DNA of 64,000 nt from Methanosarcina barkeri str. Wiesmoor (GCF_000969985.1 NZ_CP009526.1:1736001-1800000), one strand, 5' to 3'; counted from the stretch's first letter, positions 26,719 through 36,293 are shown. The notes: generated from the letters alone by a model not told the origin. Made by a program: numbers and translations.

Positions 26719-26769
26719 TTTACTGAATGAAAAAACTTAAAATAAGTCCTCCTTTAAATCCTCATAATT

Positions 26770-27747
26770 TCACTCGTTTTTTCCTGCCGGACAAAGCGTA
26801 TGATCTGTAAACCAGAAACACCTCTCACATCCCAAGCACGTGTTTACAGGCTCGCTGTTTATCACATGATTAGCAAATTCAGGGTCAGCTAACATACCCC
26901 TGCCAACAGCAACAAGATCCACATAATCATTTTCAATTAAGAACCGTACCTGTTCTTCAGTGCGGATTTCATTAACTGCAATAACTGGAATCTTTACTTC
27001 TTTTTTGATCTTACAGCCACTATAGGTTATAGGACTGCAAATGAAACCGTCGGGAACCGTATTTGCTGGGGGCTGCATGCCAAATGAAATGTGCAGTAAA
27101 TCAATACCGGCTTTCTCAAAAGCTTTGGCTGCTTCAATGCCGTCCTTGCTTTCCGGCAGATACTCGCCCATGCGCACACTAACAATGAAATTTTTAGGAG
27201 TGTTGTTTCGAATCTCCGGCAGAATTTGTGTTAAAACTCTTGCCCTGTATAGAACGTCGCCGCCATACTTATCGGTTCGGCGATTGTAAGAAGCATCAAG
27301 AAACTTACATAAGGTAAATCCGTATGCAAAATGAAATTCAACGCCATTAAACCCAATTTCACAGGCACGAATGGCTGCCTGCTTCATATTTTTTTGCATC
27401 GAATGAATTTCTTCGGTTGACAATTCGTTAATATCCATATTGCCGCAATGAAGCTGCATCATTACTGTTGCGCCATATTCGTGGCAGTTGCTTGCAATTT
27501 GCTTTAAAGCTGAGATATCACCTGCCGACCACATGCCTGTTGAATCTACAGCCCCAAAAACGCTGGTAGCCTGCACGATGATAAGGCCAGTACCGCCTTT
27601 TGCACGTTTCGTATAATGTTCAATGTGCTGCTTGCCATAATGAGAGCCATTATCTCCGTGAAAGGAAAAAGTAACCATAGGAGGCATCACAATTCGGTTT
27701 TTTATGTGATTCCCACGAATCACTAATTCATCTGTTATCTCAGTCAT
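26770..27747 (-). CDS. OYE-family NADH:flavin oxidoreductase with C-terminal Cys cluster
   Basis: 325 residues, an FMN TIM barrel of the old yellow enzyme type: NRIVMPPMVTFSFHGDNGSH, YTKRAKGGTGLIIVQATSV, GVEFHFAYGFTLCKFLDASYNRRTDKYGG (given in pieces: family motif H-x-A-x-GY-L-x-x-F-L-x-P modified to FHFAYGFTLCKFLDAS), and VAVGRGMLADPEFAN. It ends with CLGCERC plus one more Cys (TLCPAG), like the Fe-S motif that precedes the flavodoxin half in 2,4-dienoyl-CoA reductase/enoate reductases. The second half is absent, so this is a barrel-only form. It reduces activated C=C bonds or serves redox metabolism; substrate unknown. Monocistronic. Confidence 0.85.
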   Translation of the reverse strand: MTEITDELVIRGNHIKNRIVMPPMVTFSFHGDNGSHYGKQHIEHYTKRAKGGTGLIIVQATSVFGAVDSTGMWSAGDISALKQIASNCHEYGATVMMQLHCGNMDINELSTEEIHSMQKNMKQAAIRACEIGFNGVEFHFAYGFTLCKFLDASYNRRTDKYGGDVLYRARVLTQILPEIRNNTPKNFIVSVRMGEYLPESKDGIEAAKAFEKAGIDLLHISFGMQPPANTVPDGFICSPITYSGCKIKKEVKIPVIAVNEIRTEEQVRFLIENDYVDLVAVGRGMLADPEFANHVINSEPVNTCLGCERCFWFTDHTLCPAGKNE

Positions 27748-28084
27748 TTTATTTTCCCGCTAATTTCTTTTTTCTGGGGTTAGTGAATTTTAATGAATTC
27801 CCTTGATTTCTTCCTATATGATTTTTGCCACAAAAATTCAGAGAATGAGATACGAGGTCACATTTTTGCAGAATTCCCGATTTATTTACTAACAAAATAT
27901 CTAACTATCTTTCAAAATATCTAACAACAGATGTTTAAAAATTAAAGAAAAGCTCACGGTAAAGAATCGGAAAACCTGAATAACGCTATTTGGGTATCTA
28001 TAGTAACTTGCTTGATTTTAAAATCTATATAAGGAGTTAATAACTTGCAAAAGTTTGAAAACCAATTATAATTTCACTTTCAAG
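27748..28084. other. Intergenic gap
   Basis: AT-rich promoter DNA for the oxidoreductase gene. The word aaaatatctaac occurs twice near 27893-27925. No gene seen. Confidence 0.4.
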
Positions 28085-28462
28085 TTAGTTTGGCTCGGCA
28101 ATTATTCTAATTATATTCAACATCTCGGGTTCAAAAGGACTTACCATAAATCCCATAGCGCCAATTTTTAGAGATTCCGTTATGATGATCTGCTGACCAA
28201 GAGAAGAAAACATTGCCATCTTTGCTTCCTGATCTATAACGAGAAACTTGTTCAGCAAATTTCTCCAATTCATATTATCTGGCACGTTATCCGGCACCAT
28301 TATATCCATCAACACGAGGTCTGGTTTTACCTCCAGATATCTTTCAATGGCTTCATCGTCGTCAGCCACTTCAGCAACTACTTCATGTCCATGTTTAAAA
28401 AGTGTATCCCGGAGCGCTATTCGCATAAACTCAGCATCTTCTACAATCATAACTCGTGCCAT
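28085..28462 (-). CDS. Stand-alone response regulator receiver protein
   Basis: 125 residues, a single CheY-like receiver. The acidic pair is in VMIVEDAEF, and the phospho-acceptor Asp is in the strand VKPDLVLMDIMVP (residue 52). The usual Thr/Ser switch is Ser in AMFSSLGQ. The conserved Lys before Pro-Phe is replaced by Ser (GFMVSPFEPEM), and there is an insertion (NVPDNMNWRNLLNK) between beta3 and alpha3. No output domain, so it would act by protein contact. No histidine kinase is next to it. The Lys change may alter phosphorylation-dependent switching. Confidence 0.85.
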   Translation of the reverse strand: MARVMIVEDAEFMRIALRDTLFKHGHEVVAEVADDDEAIERYLEVKPDLVLMDIMVPDNVPDNMNWRNLLNKFLVIDQEAKMAMFSSLGQQIIITESLKIGAMGFMVSPFEPEMLNIIRIIAEPN

Positions 28463-28689
28463 TTATCATTCCTTCTTATTATTTTTATAAAGATAACTAT
28501 GTTATTCCATGTTTTTCACTCATGAATTTTATAGCTGAATACTCCTCAGCTTGCCTGTAAAGGATAACTTACTCGTAAATTTAAAGAACTAAATGGCGTT
28601 AAACTTTATTAATTTTTTCGTTCAGAGTATATAAAGAGTATGTCCGATCTTCCTGTAATTGCGCCATTATTTCGAACAAACGGTAATAT

Positions 28690-28796
28690 GAGAACAAGCT
28701 TTTACCTGTAAAATGCCCTGAGAAGGTCGACCTGCTTATTGAAACCGCTGAGGAAATCGCTCTTATGGCAAAGGAGTATGGTATAAGGATGTAACA
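28690..28796 (+). pseudogene. C-terminal ORF fragment
   Basis: ENKLLPVKCPEKVDLL then IETAEEIALMAKEYGIRM ends at a TAA. It has good coding character but no start, and a stop just upstream. Likely the tail of a lost gene; family not recognised. Confidence 0.35.
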
Positions 28797-28844
28797 GCGT
28801 AATCCTGTATAAAATATGATAATAGGTAAATGATCCCGTCGTCT

Positions 28845-29595
28845 CATAAAATTGTAATTGAAGTGCCTCTTTTAGTCTTAGGGCTCTATATTCACCGCTA
28901 TGATAAGCCCGACGCTGCTTGAAGAGTTTATAACAGGATTTTTATATACGGAAAGGATTATCCGCAAGTTAGAGGATATCGAATCGTTGCACATAGAATA
29001 AAGTAGAGATAGAAATATAGAAAAAAGCAGAAATAAAAGCAAAAAACTAGATGTCACCGGCCCTCTCAGTGTTAGTGTTCTGACAGTGTCCTGACAAAAA
29101 AGACCCGTTTGCAATTATGCTTTCAGGCAAAACGGTTCTTTCGGAATGTGGAGGCGATCCTTAATATTTGGGTATGGACCGGCTCCCGAAAATCCAGTCG
29201 GTCTGGTCACTGATGTTTCAACAATTAAAACTAATGAAAGAAACATTGATCTCAGACCTTTATACCAGAACAAGCGGGATACATATTGTAGGACTTTCGG
29301 GCCGGAAGGAAAGATCTGCGTAATAGAAGATATTGGCAGGCATAACGTCCTTGACAAGGCAATAGGTTACGGACTGAAATATGGTGTGGACTTCTCAAGG
29401 ACAATTGTAACCTGTCAAGGAAGGCTTTCTTCTGAGATGGTAAGAAAATGCCTCATGGCTAATATCCCTGTTATCGTATCCAGAAGTGCAACCACTACGC
29501 TTGCCATAAGCATGGTAGAGCAAGCTGGCCTTACTATTATCGGCTTTGCCCGGAACCAGAAATGAATATTTACACAGGCGTGAAAATGGTAAGAA
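28845..29595 (+). pseudogene. fdhD: Decayed fdhD (formate dehydrogenase sulfurtransferase)
   Basis: Fragments in order match FdhD: VIEVPLLVL; then in another frame FTAMISPTLLEEFITGFLYT with RIIRKLEDIES; a scrambled middle; then TRTSGIHIVGL; then FGPEGKICVIEDIGRHNVLD with KAIGYGLKYGVDFSRTIV, SSEMVRKCLMANIPVIVSRS and LTIIGFARNQK; and a final frameshifted MNIYTG. At least four frame changes are needed. FdhD transfers sulfur to the molybdenum/tungsten cofactor of formate dehydrogenase. Decay fits a lineage that does not use formate. The intact-looking ORF 29146-29565 is only the C-terminal half. Confidence 0.85.
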
Positions 29596-29608
29596 ATGAG
29601 TAATTGCA

Positions 29609-29662
29609 ATCTTTCCAAAGGAAATCTTGACCACAGCCTTTCCAAAGGAAGTCTTGACCAAA
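29609..29662. repeat. About 27-bp direct repeat, two units
   Basis: ctttccaaaggaaatcttgacc and ctttccaaaggaagtcttgacc lie one after the other between the fdhD remnant and thiM. Confidence 0.75.
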
Positions 29663-29753
29663 GGGTGACGAATGAGTAATCTATTGCAGATGATTTCTGG
29701 TTACAATAATCTGATCGAAATCTCTGGTACAAGTGTCAATATGCGGATAAATC

Positions 29754-29770
29754 ACTCTTTTATATATCAC
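29754..29770 (+). promoter_or_regulatory. Putative TATA box of thiM-thiE
   Basis: ctcttttatatatcactc lies about 30-40 bases before the thiM ATG, in the right place for an archaeal promoter with a short leader. No TPP-riboswitch-like structure was recognised. Confidence 0.45.
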
Positions 29771-29796
29771 TCTTTAAAACGTTTTTGAGGAATTCT

Positions 29797-30582
29797 ATGA
29801 ATGACCCATTAAAAACAATAAGAGAAACAAAACCACTCATACATCATATAACGAACTGGGTAACGATCTACGACTGTGCAAACATGACAAGAGCTTTTGG
29901 TGCGCTGCCTGTAATGGCGCATGCCTCTGAAGAATGTGCTGAGATGACAGGGATTTCATCGGCTCTTGTACTTAACATCGGAACCCCGACATCCGAAATC
30001 ATTGATTCCATGCTTCTGTCTGCTGCCGCTGCAAACGAAAAGAAAATTCCGGTCGTGCTTGACGCAGTCGGGGTCGGAGCTACGAAATTCAGGGACGAAA
30101 TGGCTGCAAAAATCCTTGGTTCCGTCCGTGTTGATATCATAAAAGGCAATTACTCGGAAATTGCAAAACTGGCAGGCGAAAGCGCTGAAACTAAAGGAGT
30201 TGAGGCAACTTCGATTAATGCGGACCCTGTAAAGATTGCAAAGCAATTTGCAAAATTAAGTTCCTCCGTTATTGTGATGACAGGAAAAGAAGACATTATA
30301 AGTGACGGAGAGAGGGTTTTTATTGTTAAGAACGGGCATGAGCTTATGGGGTCGATTGTCGGAACAGGATGTATGGCTGCATCTGTAATAGGTTTGTTTG
30401 CTGCAGTTAACCCGGATTACTTTGAAGCGTCCAGAGAAGCGTTATGTTACTTTGGGGTTGCAGGAGAACTTGCAGCTCGAGAATCAAACGGACCAGGAAG
30501 TTTCAAGGTTAACCTGTATGATGAAGTGTTCAACCTGTCGGATGAGAAAGTAAGAAGTATGATGAATTTTGAAGAACAGTAA
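29797..30582 (+). CDS. thiM: Hydroxyethylthiazole kinase
   Basis: 261 residues from ATG 29797; tgagg lies 6 bases upstream, making the TTG at 29785 unlikely. ThiM phosphorylates 4-methyl-5-(2-hydroxyethyl)thiazole for thiamine salvage. Diagnostic runs: [20 protein letters not shown] at the N-terminus, [59 protein letters not shown], and the ribokinase-like anion hole with catalytic Cys in [20 protein letters not shown]. Full length. It precedes thiE by 164 bases on the same strand; the two products are consecutive in the pathway. Confidence 0.95.
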
Positions 30583-30746
30583 GTTTCGAAGAAAAACGGA
30601 AAACGATAAGTTCTGAAAATAAATAGAAAAACAGTAATTTCCGAAGAGAAAAAGGTAAATTAAGTAAAAAGAACCATAAGTTCAGAAAAATGAGATTATA
30701 AAGAAACGTTTTTAAAAAAACGTGCTTATCGGATGGATTAAGCATC

Positions 30747-31409
30747 ATGAAACAGAAAGGCTTCAGCCGGAAAAGTTCCCTTTTGAAAGAAATCGATTTC
30801 TATCTCGTGACAGATTCCGGACTCTCAATGAAAGGGACTTTATCCGATGTCAGGGACGCAGTTGAGTCAGGCTGCAGGATTGTTCAGTACAGAGAAAAGG
30901 ATAAAAGTACGAAAGAAATGGTCGAAGAGGCTTCCGAAATCAAGAGGATCTGCAGCGGCAGGGCAATATTTCTGGTAAACGACAGGATCGATGTTGCTTT
31001 AGCAGTTGACGCGGATGGAGTCCATATCGGCCAGGATGACATGCCTGTTGAAACAGCAAGAAAGCTCCTTGGTGAGGATAAGATAATCGGCCTTAGTGTA
31101 AATGACAGGGAAGAAGCAGTCTTGGCGGAAAAATTAGGGGCTGACTATGTGGGTCTTGGCCCAATATTCGATACTGCTACAAAAAAAGATGCAGGAGAGG
31201 GAATTGGTCCACTTAAAATCCGAGAAGTTAAAGATGCAATCAAGCTTCCTGTAGTTGCTATTGGCGGGATAAATAAAGAAAACTGTGAGAGTGTTATTCA
31301 AAACGGAGCTGACAGTCTGGTCGCAATTTCTGCAGTTGTGTGCAGTAACGATGTAAAAAGAGAAGCTAAGTACTTTATTGATATGATTCGGAGAACCAGA
31401 AAAGCATGA
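30747..31409 (+). CDS. thiE: Thiamine-phosphate synthase
   Basis: 220 residues; joins hydroxymethylpyrimidine diphosphate with thiazole phosphate to give thiamine phosphate. Family runs: [30 protein letters not shown] (QYREK substrate loop), [20 protein letters not shown] and [44 protein letters not shown], and [20 protein letters not shown]. All expected active-site residues visible by motif are present. Start ATG 30747, with ggatgg about 10 bases upstream. It can be co-transcribed with thiM, although the gap contains a TATA-like word. Cytoplasmic. Confidence 0.95.
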   Translation: MKQKGFSRKSSLLKEIDFYLVTDSGLSMKGTLSDVRDAVESGCRIVQYREKDKSTKEMVEEASEIKRICSGRAIFLVNDRIDVALAVDADGVHIGQDDMPVETARKLLGEDKIIGLSVNDREEAVLAEKLGADYVGLGPIFDTATKKDAGEGIGPLKIREVKDAIKLPVVAIGGINKENCESVIQNGADSLVAISAVVCSNDVKREAKYFIDMIRRTRKA

Positions 31410-31501
31410 GAAGACAAAAAAGTATGAGAAGAAGTGAAAAGGATTTATTCTCTACTTTTCTCCACCTCATGCCTGCATTTTCTGAAGAAACTCCCATTTT
31501 A

Positions 31502-31655
31502 GAGCCTTTCAGAAAGTCAGTAATGCATGTTAAAAGTTACAGTAGATCTACAATATCGGAATAGTAGGTCTACGATAATCAGAGTATTCGTTCCGGTTTT
31601 GTATATTGTATATTTTAAAATTTATACAGTAAGCAACTACTTTTTGGATAGGTTC
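31502..31655. mobile_element. MITE copy D (154 bp, divergent)
   Basis: Ends gagcctttcagaaagt and, at the right, ctactttttggataggttc. The right end matches the inverted left end of copy C (cttatccgaaaagtag). Flanked by TTA on both sides (31499-31501 and 31656-31658). The right TTA is the stop codon of the minus-strand gene next door. Longer than the 130-bp copies, so a variant or one with an internal insertion. Confidence 0.6.
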
Positions 31656-32433
31656 TTAGCTTGTTACGTTCATTTCACCCAGGTAAGGTCCATGCCAGGT
31701 GTGCACCCAAATATGGCCGCTAAAAGCATTAACGCTCAGCATACCCTCTGTCTCATTTCGCCCGAAATCGAAAGTATAATAGCCGGGCATTGCGTGCGAT
31801 TCCTGGATTTGTGCCCCAGGTAGGTAACCAGTAAGGAAATCCTCTGCCAGTTTTTGTGCTCCAGCCAGGTCGTAATCCGTGCCTCCTGCTCGAGTTCTGC
31901 CAGCTCCAAAGCGTGTGTTCCACATCATATTTGGCCCTGGCTCAGGATAGGTAGCCCCAGAATAGCGGTCCACCAGTATTTCTGCTATGTCCTGGTTGCT
32001 GGCTGTATCGTTCAAAACAGCATAATAATTACTGCTGAATGACATGGCGTCCTTTATTTTCACGTTTGGGCCATACTGAGTGGCAAAGCTTTGCATATTT
32101 TTCAGTGCTTTGCATATTTTTCAGTGCCTCATCCTGGGCTATGGGTTTGGATTCCGGATAGTATATCGCCATCATATTGCCCATCATCATATGTCCTCTC
32201 ATTCCAGGGCCGTAACTGTAATTGTAGCTGTAATTGTAGCCTGGATAACCCATCATTCCAGGTCCCATCCCCGGTCCAGGTCCATAGCTGCGATTGTATC
32301 CTTGATTGCCCATCATTCCAGGCCCCATTTGTCCTTCAATGGGTTGTACCAATGCAATTATTATTCCTATACATATCAGTAGCATTACGGACTTTATTGA
32401 TCCAGATTTGATCACTCTATTCCCCCACTGCAT
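31656..32433 (-). pseudogene. Secreted Gly/Met-rich protein with PepSY-like C-terminus, split by a 19-bp duplication
   Basis: The first frame (start 32433) has a signal peptide (SVMLLICIGIIIALVQPIEG) and Gly/Met/Tyr-rich repeats (GPGMMGNQGYN, GPGMGPGMMGYPGYN), then PESKPIAQDEALKNMQ, and runs out of frame. The second frame resumes MQSFATQYGPNVKIKDAMSF and ends GHIWVHTWHGPYLGEMNVTS. The break is a perfect tandem duplication of 19 bases (32089-32107 and 32108-32126). Removing one unit gives an uninterrupted 252-residue protein. The C-terminal half looks like a small PepSY-type or metal-handling domain (DLAGAQKLAEDFLTGYLPGA). The Met/Gly-rich part could bind metal; function unknown. Confidence 0.7.
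32089..32126. repeat. 19-bp tandem duplication causing a frameshift
   Basis: Unit ctttgcatatttttcagtg, exactly twice. 19 is one more than a multiple of three, so the second unit shifts the minus-strand frame. Confidence 0.97.
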
Positions 32434-32949
32434 GCCTAATTTGGCAAGTTAAAACTTACTACGAAATATATTATATAAAATATTATATAAAAACTTATTA
32501 TACTAACAATTCTTCTGAATTATTTTCGCGTAAATAAATGAACAACTTTACGACCTGAACTTGGTAGATTTTATTAATTAATACAGTTTACTTAAAAAAG
32601 CTCATTTCATCGAAATAATCGTTTGGAAAACAAGTAACGTAAAAAGTCAATAGATGCAGAATAGAAGTTTAGATTCTCTGAAAAAAACAGATGAATGAGG
32701 CCTGTTTATTCACTTTACACTGTATACTTCTGTCAAATCAGAATCACAAAACCAAGGGTGTAATTTCAAAAAGGACTTTGTAGAAAAACTATCTAAATCA
32801 GATTTAAGGTTCAGCTTTAAGATAGTGAGTAAGAGCTTCTCCTAAAAAGTACCGCTGCCCTGAATGCTATTCATGAACATACGAACAACACAATGACGAT
32901 TGATATGCCTTTTTTATTAAAAATGAATTTTTAGAATGAGTTATTTTAT
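32434..32949. other. Gap without recognisable gene
   Basis: AT-rich. The left part should hold the promoter of the Gly/Met-rich gene (tatataaaatattatataaaaac near 32470). No coding remnant I can name. Confidence 0.4.
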
Positions 32950-33404
32950 CGTCAACAGACATAAAACCTGAGGACTTTGACTTTCTTGTGAAAAAAGCTC
33001 TGGAACTGGAAGCAATTGACGCAAAGATAATTCCCACTTACAATGTCTTTGTAGAGAAAAGAGTTTTTAAAATGCAGGAGGCTATATAGGATACGGAATA
33101 AAGCTGACATGCCCGGCACATGTTCCGATTGAGGTAACAAGGAAAAAGCTGCAAAGTTCTGGAAAAATTTTGACTATAGCAAGAAAATGACGTCTTCAAT
33201 GCTGGAGCTTGAAAAAACAGTTTTTAATGAAAGCTTCACCTTCGCAGTTGCATTTGTGAACAGTTCAGGCAGGCTATGTGAAAAATATAATGTGGAAAAG
33301 GGAATCTGTATCCATTTGAATATGGCGAGAAGTCCGGAACATGCTGTTGGGAGCAATATGAAAAAAACGGCTGTGGAACCGGTATGCCTCTGTAACTCCC
33401 TCTA
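32950..33404 (+). pseudogene. Decayed DUF2284 (predicted metal-binding) gene
   Basis: Three frame pieces fit one protein: FLVKKALELEAIDAKIIPTY plus VFVEKRVFKMQ; then GYIGYGIKLTCPAHVPIEVT plus RKKLQSSGKILTIARK; then MLELEKTVFNESFTFAVAFV plus LCEKYNVEKGICIHLNMARS and HAVGSNMKKTAVEP. Order and spacing match DUF2284 proteins (E-x-x-A-K-I-I, then YG...CPP..P, then LE...F, then C..C...C.H). Several of the family's Cys are already lost. At least two frameshifts. Confidence 0.75.
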
Positions 33405-33628
33405 AAAGGGCAGCTTGAGCCAATGTCAATTCTATTGATTGACTGATTGACTGTGATGGTGACTGATGGTATAAATTATAATTGAATGCTATTTTGAAAA
33501 TTGTAAAGCATGGTAATTAGTGACTAACTAATATTTGAAAAGTTTTTGATTTGAGATCTTACAGGCAAATTCCTAAAAGGGTGGGCCTAAAAGTATTATG
33601 AAATACTGAGAACTGAAAATATCGAGTT

Positions 33629-34990
33629 TCAGCGTTCTTCATCTCTCAGGATAACAACGTTCCCACGACCCCGCTTGAATTTCTCAATCAATTCTCTTCT
33701 TTCCAGGTCTGCAAGCATGAGGCTAACCTTTCCTTCGGAATACTTCAGCTTGCTTCGCAAGTCTTTCTGTGTAATCCTACCTCCCTGGCCTCGAATTATA
33801 TCCATGACCTCCTGGAGGTCAGCGGGAAGCGGGAGCTTTTTCTTGGAAGCAGGAGTTTCAGTTTCAGGACTCTCTGCGGACTGATCTTCAGCTTCAGAGG
33901 AAGTTCCCTGTTTTTCTTTCTGAGGCTCAGATTCAACCAGTTTTCTTTCTTTCTCCTGAGAGTCCACTTTATTCTCTTGAGAGTCCACTTTAATTTCTTC
34001 AAAGTCTTCCTGAACTTTCTCTTTCGGGATTTCAGTTGATAATTCTGTCACTGCCGGTTTTACCTGTTTATTCGCAGGTTCTTTTATTGATTCTTTTACA
34101 GGTTCTTGCAGAGATTTATGTACCGTCTCTCTCACAGGTTCTTCGACAGGATCTGCTACTGATTCTGTTGAAGATGCAGTTTCGAAAGGCTTTATCTGAG
34201 ATTCCTGTACCTGAGATTTCAGCGCGGGCTCTAAGCTTTCGTTAGGAACTTCTACCCTTTCGTCATGGACTTCTACTGAGAGTTCGGACACCTTAACTGG
34301 TTTGAATAAGTCTCCTGTAGAATGCCCCTTTCCAACTGCTTCTGTACCTGAGATTCTATGTACCTTTTTTAAAGGCTGATTTTTCTCTACTTTTTCTATT
34401 TTTTTATCCTTTCTGGAGATCAGGTAGCCTGCTGCAAGCAGGAGGATAAGTGAAAGAGTTACCAGCAGGTAGTTCACATTTATAGGGCCAATTCCGCTCT
34501 GGTCGACTAAATTTATGTTACTCGAATTATTCTTGCTTGCTGTCGAATCTGTGGATGTCTTTGTTAGCAAATTTGTTGTATTCGAGGATAAGTTTCCTGT
34601 GGTTCTGTTCGCGTTTTCGGAAAATTCGTTTACTCCGGAACTGTCCATAAGTTCATCGGAATAAACTGGAAGAAGCAGGAGGTCGAGTACATAATTTCCT
34701 TGATTTTCAATCTTAATAGTCTCTTCTGCTGAATAAGTTAGGGTGCTATTTTGATAGTACCTGGCTGTAATTTTATAATCTCCAGGTACCAGGTCAAAAG
34801 AATACAGGCCATATTTTGCCACCATAGACTGTGAAGGAGTGGAGTTTACTTCCACCACGGCATTTTCCAGAGGCTCGAAGGTGTCCCAACCGTACACCGA
34901 CCCATGTACTGTGGACGTGCTGTCCGCTAAGGCAGGTCCAACTAAAGCAAGTACAGTAGCAATACAAATAAAATAGAGCCTTAGATTCAT
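33629..34990 (-). CDS. Membrane-bound winged-helix regulator (COG2512-like)
   Basis: 453 residues. Signal peptide at 1-22 (YFICIATVLALVGPALA). Extracytoplasmic beta-sandwich at about 24-112, of carboxypeptidase-regulatory type (VHGSVYGWDTFEPLENAVVE, then YGLYSFDLVPGDYKITARYY). A Ser/Asn/Thr stalk leads to one TM helix (NYLLVTLSLILLLAAGYLIS, about 173-192). A long cytoplasmic linker rich in Glu, Val, Pro and Lys follows. Last comes a C-terminal winged helix at about 385-453 (QEVMDIIRGQGGRITQKDLR, SKLKYSEGKVSLMLADLERR, ELIEKFKRGRGNVVIL). Such proteins are predicted to sense outside the cell and bind DNA inside. Cognate target unknown; a lipoprotein gene lies just upstream on the same strand. 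Confidence 0.85.
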   Translation of the reverse strand: MNLRLYFICIATVLALVGPALADSTSTVHGSVYGWDTFEPLENAVVEVNSTPSQSMVAKYGLYSFDLVPGDYKITARYYQNSTLTYSAEETIKIENQGNYVLDLLLLPVYSDELMDSSGVNEFSENANRTTGNLSSNTTNLLTKTSTDSTASKNNSSNINLVDQSGIGPINVNYLLVTLSLILLLAAGYLISRKDKKIEKVEKNQPLKKVHRISGTEAVGKGHSTGDLFKPVKVSELSVEVHDERVEVPNESLEPALKSQVQESQIKPFETASSTESVADPVEEPVRETVHKSLQEPVKESIKEPANKQVKPAVTELSTEIPKEKVQEDFEEIKVDSQENKVDSQEKERKLVESEPQKEKQGTSSEAEDQSAESPETETPASKKKLPLPADLQEVMDIIRGQGGRITQKDLRSKLKYSEGKVSLMLADLERRELIEKFKRGRGNVVILRDEER

Positions 34991-35135
34991 TTTCTATAAA
35001 CCCAGAGTTACATTTTGGTTTTCTATTTTTTCAGGCCTTTAATATGCTATTTAAAATTTATAGCCTCGCCCGAATAAAGTTTTTCCTGCTTCACATATTT
35101 GGATAAACTATGTCGATATCTGTAGTATTACTTCC

Positions 35136-36293
35136 TTACTGTGCCTGATTCGTATCATTGCCTTTTCCATCAGGTCCATATCCGAAATTATCATCCTTCC
35201 TATCAGGTCTGTAGTCGGCATCGTCATCCTTTCCATCAGGCCCTTGTCCTATATTATTGCCTTTTCCATCAGGCCCATACTCTCCTGAATTCATTCCATC
35301 TTCAAAAAAAGGTTTCGGCCAGTTATCTTCTTTTACTGTCCTACCATCTTCTTCAACTCTGTAGGTACCGTTTCCCTGGAAAACTAGATAACCTTCTCCA
35401 TCTGCGGTGAGAGTAATGTTTTCGCTGTTTAACATTACTGTCTTACTGGAGCCAGAAACCTTTACATCAGCAGAATTTATGTGGTACAGGCGCACCTGAT
35501 CAGGGGCGTCATTTTTCTCTTCAAACGTGTAGTTTCCATTTATGTCAATCTCGGAATCAGGGGAAAGGCCCATTATTGCCATTTCTCCGTTTTCTAAGTG
35601 CAGGTTAAGAGTGAAACTGCCCAGAAGAAGAACTTTTCCTGTTCCTGCCGAAATAAGCCGGGATGTGTTGGTTAGTTCCTCACTTGCAAACGTCAAAGAA
35701 CTAAGTTCCTCAAAAATATCTCTTAGGACATGATTAGCTTGAATCATACACTTCTGAGACTGGATCAAATAATCCCTTTCCATATTTTCGGATGAACCGG
35801 TATATTGATTCGAATTCTCAATTGAGCTACTATTTTCTGCGGCTGCATCTGCAAGGGCTCGGTACTGCTCTGCTTCTTTTATAAGACGGTTATACTTTTC
35901 AAGCAGGACTTCAAGCTTACTGACATCTTCCCCTTCTTCTTTATAGTGCTCAATCCCGTCTTCAAGCCGTACTGAAATAGCCTCTGCCTTCTCGATATTT
36001 TTGTCAAGGAGAGATGTTGCATGTCTCAGAGTATACATGGAATAAGGGTCTGGATGAAACTCGCCTGGGGGTGAATCAGGGAAACGCATGTCTTGCATTT
36101 CATGTTCATCATGATTCAGAAGCCCTATATAGGGATAAAGAATAGTCCTGTATAGATCTGGACCTTTATATGTAAATACCTGAGCCTCCTCACCAACACA
36201 GCCTGAGATCACGATAACACCTGCAAGTATAAGGAGGAGCAGGGACAGAAGTTTGATTTTCATACTGGGCCACGTCCTATGGAAAGAACTCAT
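35136..36293 (-). CDS. Lipoprotein with helical domain and DGK-repeat tail
   Basis: 385 residues from 36293; an internal Met at residue 11 (MKIKLLSLLLLILAGVIVIS) is an equally likely start. The lipobox is VISGC, with Cys at residue 32. The middle (about 90-215) is helical, with a coiled coil (SLLDKNIEKAEAISVRLEDG, LLEKYNRLIKEAEQYRAL). Next is a beta-rich FecR/DUF-like region (LLLGSFTLNLHLENGEMAIM, ADGEGYLVFQGNGTYRV). The tail is a degenerate repeat of GPDGKGNN/GPDGKDDD, hydrophilic and possibly ion-binding or a flexible spacer. Membrane-anchored outside. It could be co-transcribed with the membrane-bound regulator below (145-bp gap). Function unknown. Confidence 0.7.
   Translation of the reverse strand: MSSFHRTWPSMKIKLLSLLLLILAGVIVISGCVGEEAQVFTYKGPDLYRTILYPYIGLLNHDEHEMQDMRFPDSPPGEFHPDPYSMYTLRHATSLLDKNIEKAEAISVRLEDGIEHYKEEGEDVSKLEVLLEKYNRLIKEAEQYRALADAAAENSSSIENSNQYTGSSENMERDYLIQSQKCMIQANHVLRDIFEELSSLTFASEELTNTSRLISAGTGKVLLLGSFTLNLHLENGEMAIMGLSPDSEIDINGNYTFEEKNDAPDQVRLYHINSADVKVSGSSKTVMLNSENITLTADGEGYLVFQGNGTYRVEEDGRTVKEDNWPKPFFEDGMNSGEYGPDGKGNNIGQGPDGKDDDADYRPDRKDDNFGYGPDGKGNDTNQAQ

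Noticed and set aside
29146-29565. 139-codon ORF as a complete gene
   Set aside because: It is the C-terminal half of the decayed fdhD, and even this half needs a frame change near 29298 for the expected motif.
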